In this document: piece by piece, positions 63,665-64,000 of the stretch
How the letters are laid out: each line of letters begins with the position of its first letter
Numbering within the stretch: position 1 is the first letter of the stretch
Notes under the pieces: model-generated
Seen by the model: the letters and a program-made list of their open reading frames with translations, nothing else
Databases searched by the model: none
What the model was told of the DNA's origin: nothing
NCBI RefSeq assembly: GCF_016195855.1
Contig: NZ_JACPYU010000023.1
Coordinates: forward strand, 1 to 64,000
Direction: 5' to 3'
Source: Aquabacterium sp.
Lineage (GTDB): Bacteria > Pseudomonadota > Gammaproteobacteria > Burkholderiales > Burkholderiaceae_C
DNA: 64,000 nt
Position numbers and translations under genes: made by a program

Positions 63665-64000
63665 ATGAAGATCCCCATGGCCCTGTGGCCCCGCCTCATG
63701 CCCCTGCTGGACGAGGCCCTGGCGCAGCCGCCTGAACAACGTGAGGCCTGGTTGCGGGCCCAGACGCTGGATGACGAGATGCTGGCCGCGCTCAGGCAAT
63801 TGCTGGCCGACCGCGAGGAGCTGGATGGCGGCGCCTTCATGGCCGAGCTGCCCAAGCTGGAACCGCTTGCGCCTGCGCCCGGCCAGCCTGAAGCGGGCCT
63901 GAACAGCGTCAGCCAGTCCGGCCTGTTTGCGGGTGACATGCTGGGCCCCTACCGCCTGATCAAGCCGCTGGGCCAGGGCGGCATGAGCGTGGTCTGGCTG
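63665..64000 (+). CDS. Ser/Thr protein kinase, N-terminal part (cut by window end)
   Basis: 112 residues visible. After a helical linker (LLDEALAQPPEQREAWLRAQ, DDEMLAALRQLLADREE), the kinase domain begins GDMLGPYRLIKPLGQGGMSVVWL, with the glycine-rich ATP loop GQGGMS. The catalytic loop lies beyond the window. It is the partner of the ECF sigma factor and may phosphorylate it or another regulator. Confidence 0.85.
   Translation, partial: MKIPMALWPRLMPLLDEALAQPPEQREAWLRAQTLDDEMLAALRQLLADREELDGGAFMAELPKLEPLAPAPGQPEAGLNSVSQSGLFAGDMLGPYRLIKPLGQGGMSVVWL

Overview
High-GC DNA with dense, short-spaced operons, VgrG of a type VI secretion system (T6SS), an ECF sigma factor next to a Ser/Thr kinase, and MhpA/FAH-type aromatic catabolism. 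This fits a betaproteobacterium of the order Burkholderiales; the genus cannot be told from the window. Two tracts are visibly more AT-rich than the rest and look acquired: about 29.9-31.9 kb (AbiE-type toxin-antitoxin) and about 43.9-49.4 kb (T6SS effector and immunity genes). The cytochrome-like lipoprotein at 25.9-28.2 kb also has less biased codon use.

Layout. 1-721: no credible gene, hairpin-rich. 722-1414: DJ-1/PfpI enzyme. 1521-25161: nine co-directional genes, including a 3298-residue protein and five others of 343-1297 residues. Four consecutive junctions have overlapping stop and start codons, so this is one translationally coupled cassette of mostly unrecognised giant proteins. It ends with an Asp-box beta-propeller protein with a C-terminal membrane segment and a Coa1-like membrane protein. 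25.2-29.7 kb: VOC protein, di-CxxCH lipoprotein, and a NIPSNAP/ABM/ArsR operon. 29.9-32.7 kb: an AbiEii-like toxin and AbiEi-like antitoxin in convergent orientation, followed by a decaying, palindrome-rich island with an integrase remnant. 32.7-35.0 kb: a kelch-like protein and a free-standing deaminase-fold protein. 35.0-41.1 kb: TetR-controlled aromatic catabolism operon (extradiol dioxygenase, FAH hydrolase, FAD hydroxylase, two SDRs). 41.1-43.9 kb: serine hydrolase, AraC regulator, small cysteine-rich protein. 43.9-52.8 kb: VgrG, phospholipase D effector, Tli4-like immunity lipoprotein, second lipoprotein. 53.1-54.4 kb: small protein and metallo-hydrolase. 54.5-62.0 kb: six-gene exported operon (lipoprotein cytochrome c, Tat sugar-lactone oxidase, Tat PLP enzyme, DUF2147, TorF-like porin, neutral ceramidase) divergent from a TetR regulator. 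62.1-64.0 kb: unknown protein, ECF sigma factor, and the start of a Ser/Thr kinase cut by the window edge.

The most unusual signal is at 31775-31975. Three perfect or near-perfect 28-bp palindromes share their outer TGCT/AGCA and their centre CATA(T/A)ATG, but each has a different, fully compensated 6-bp arm. Each palindrome overlaps a TATGCT/AATGCT -10-like box and holds an ATG exactly 11 nt after it. One of these ATGs is the likely start of the AbiEi-like antitoxin. The second main candidate for an undescribed system is the giant-protein cassette at 1521-25161.
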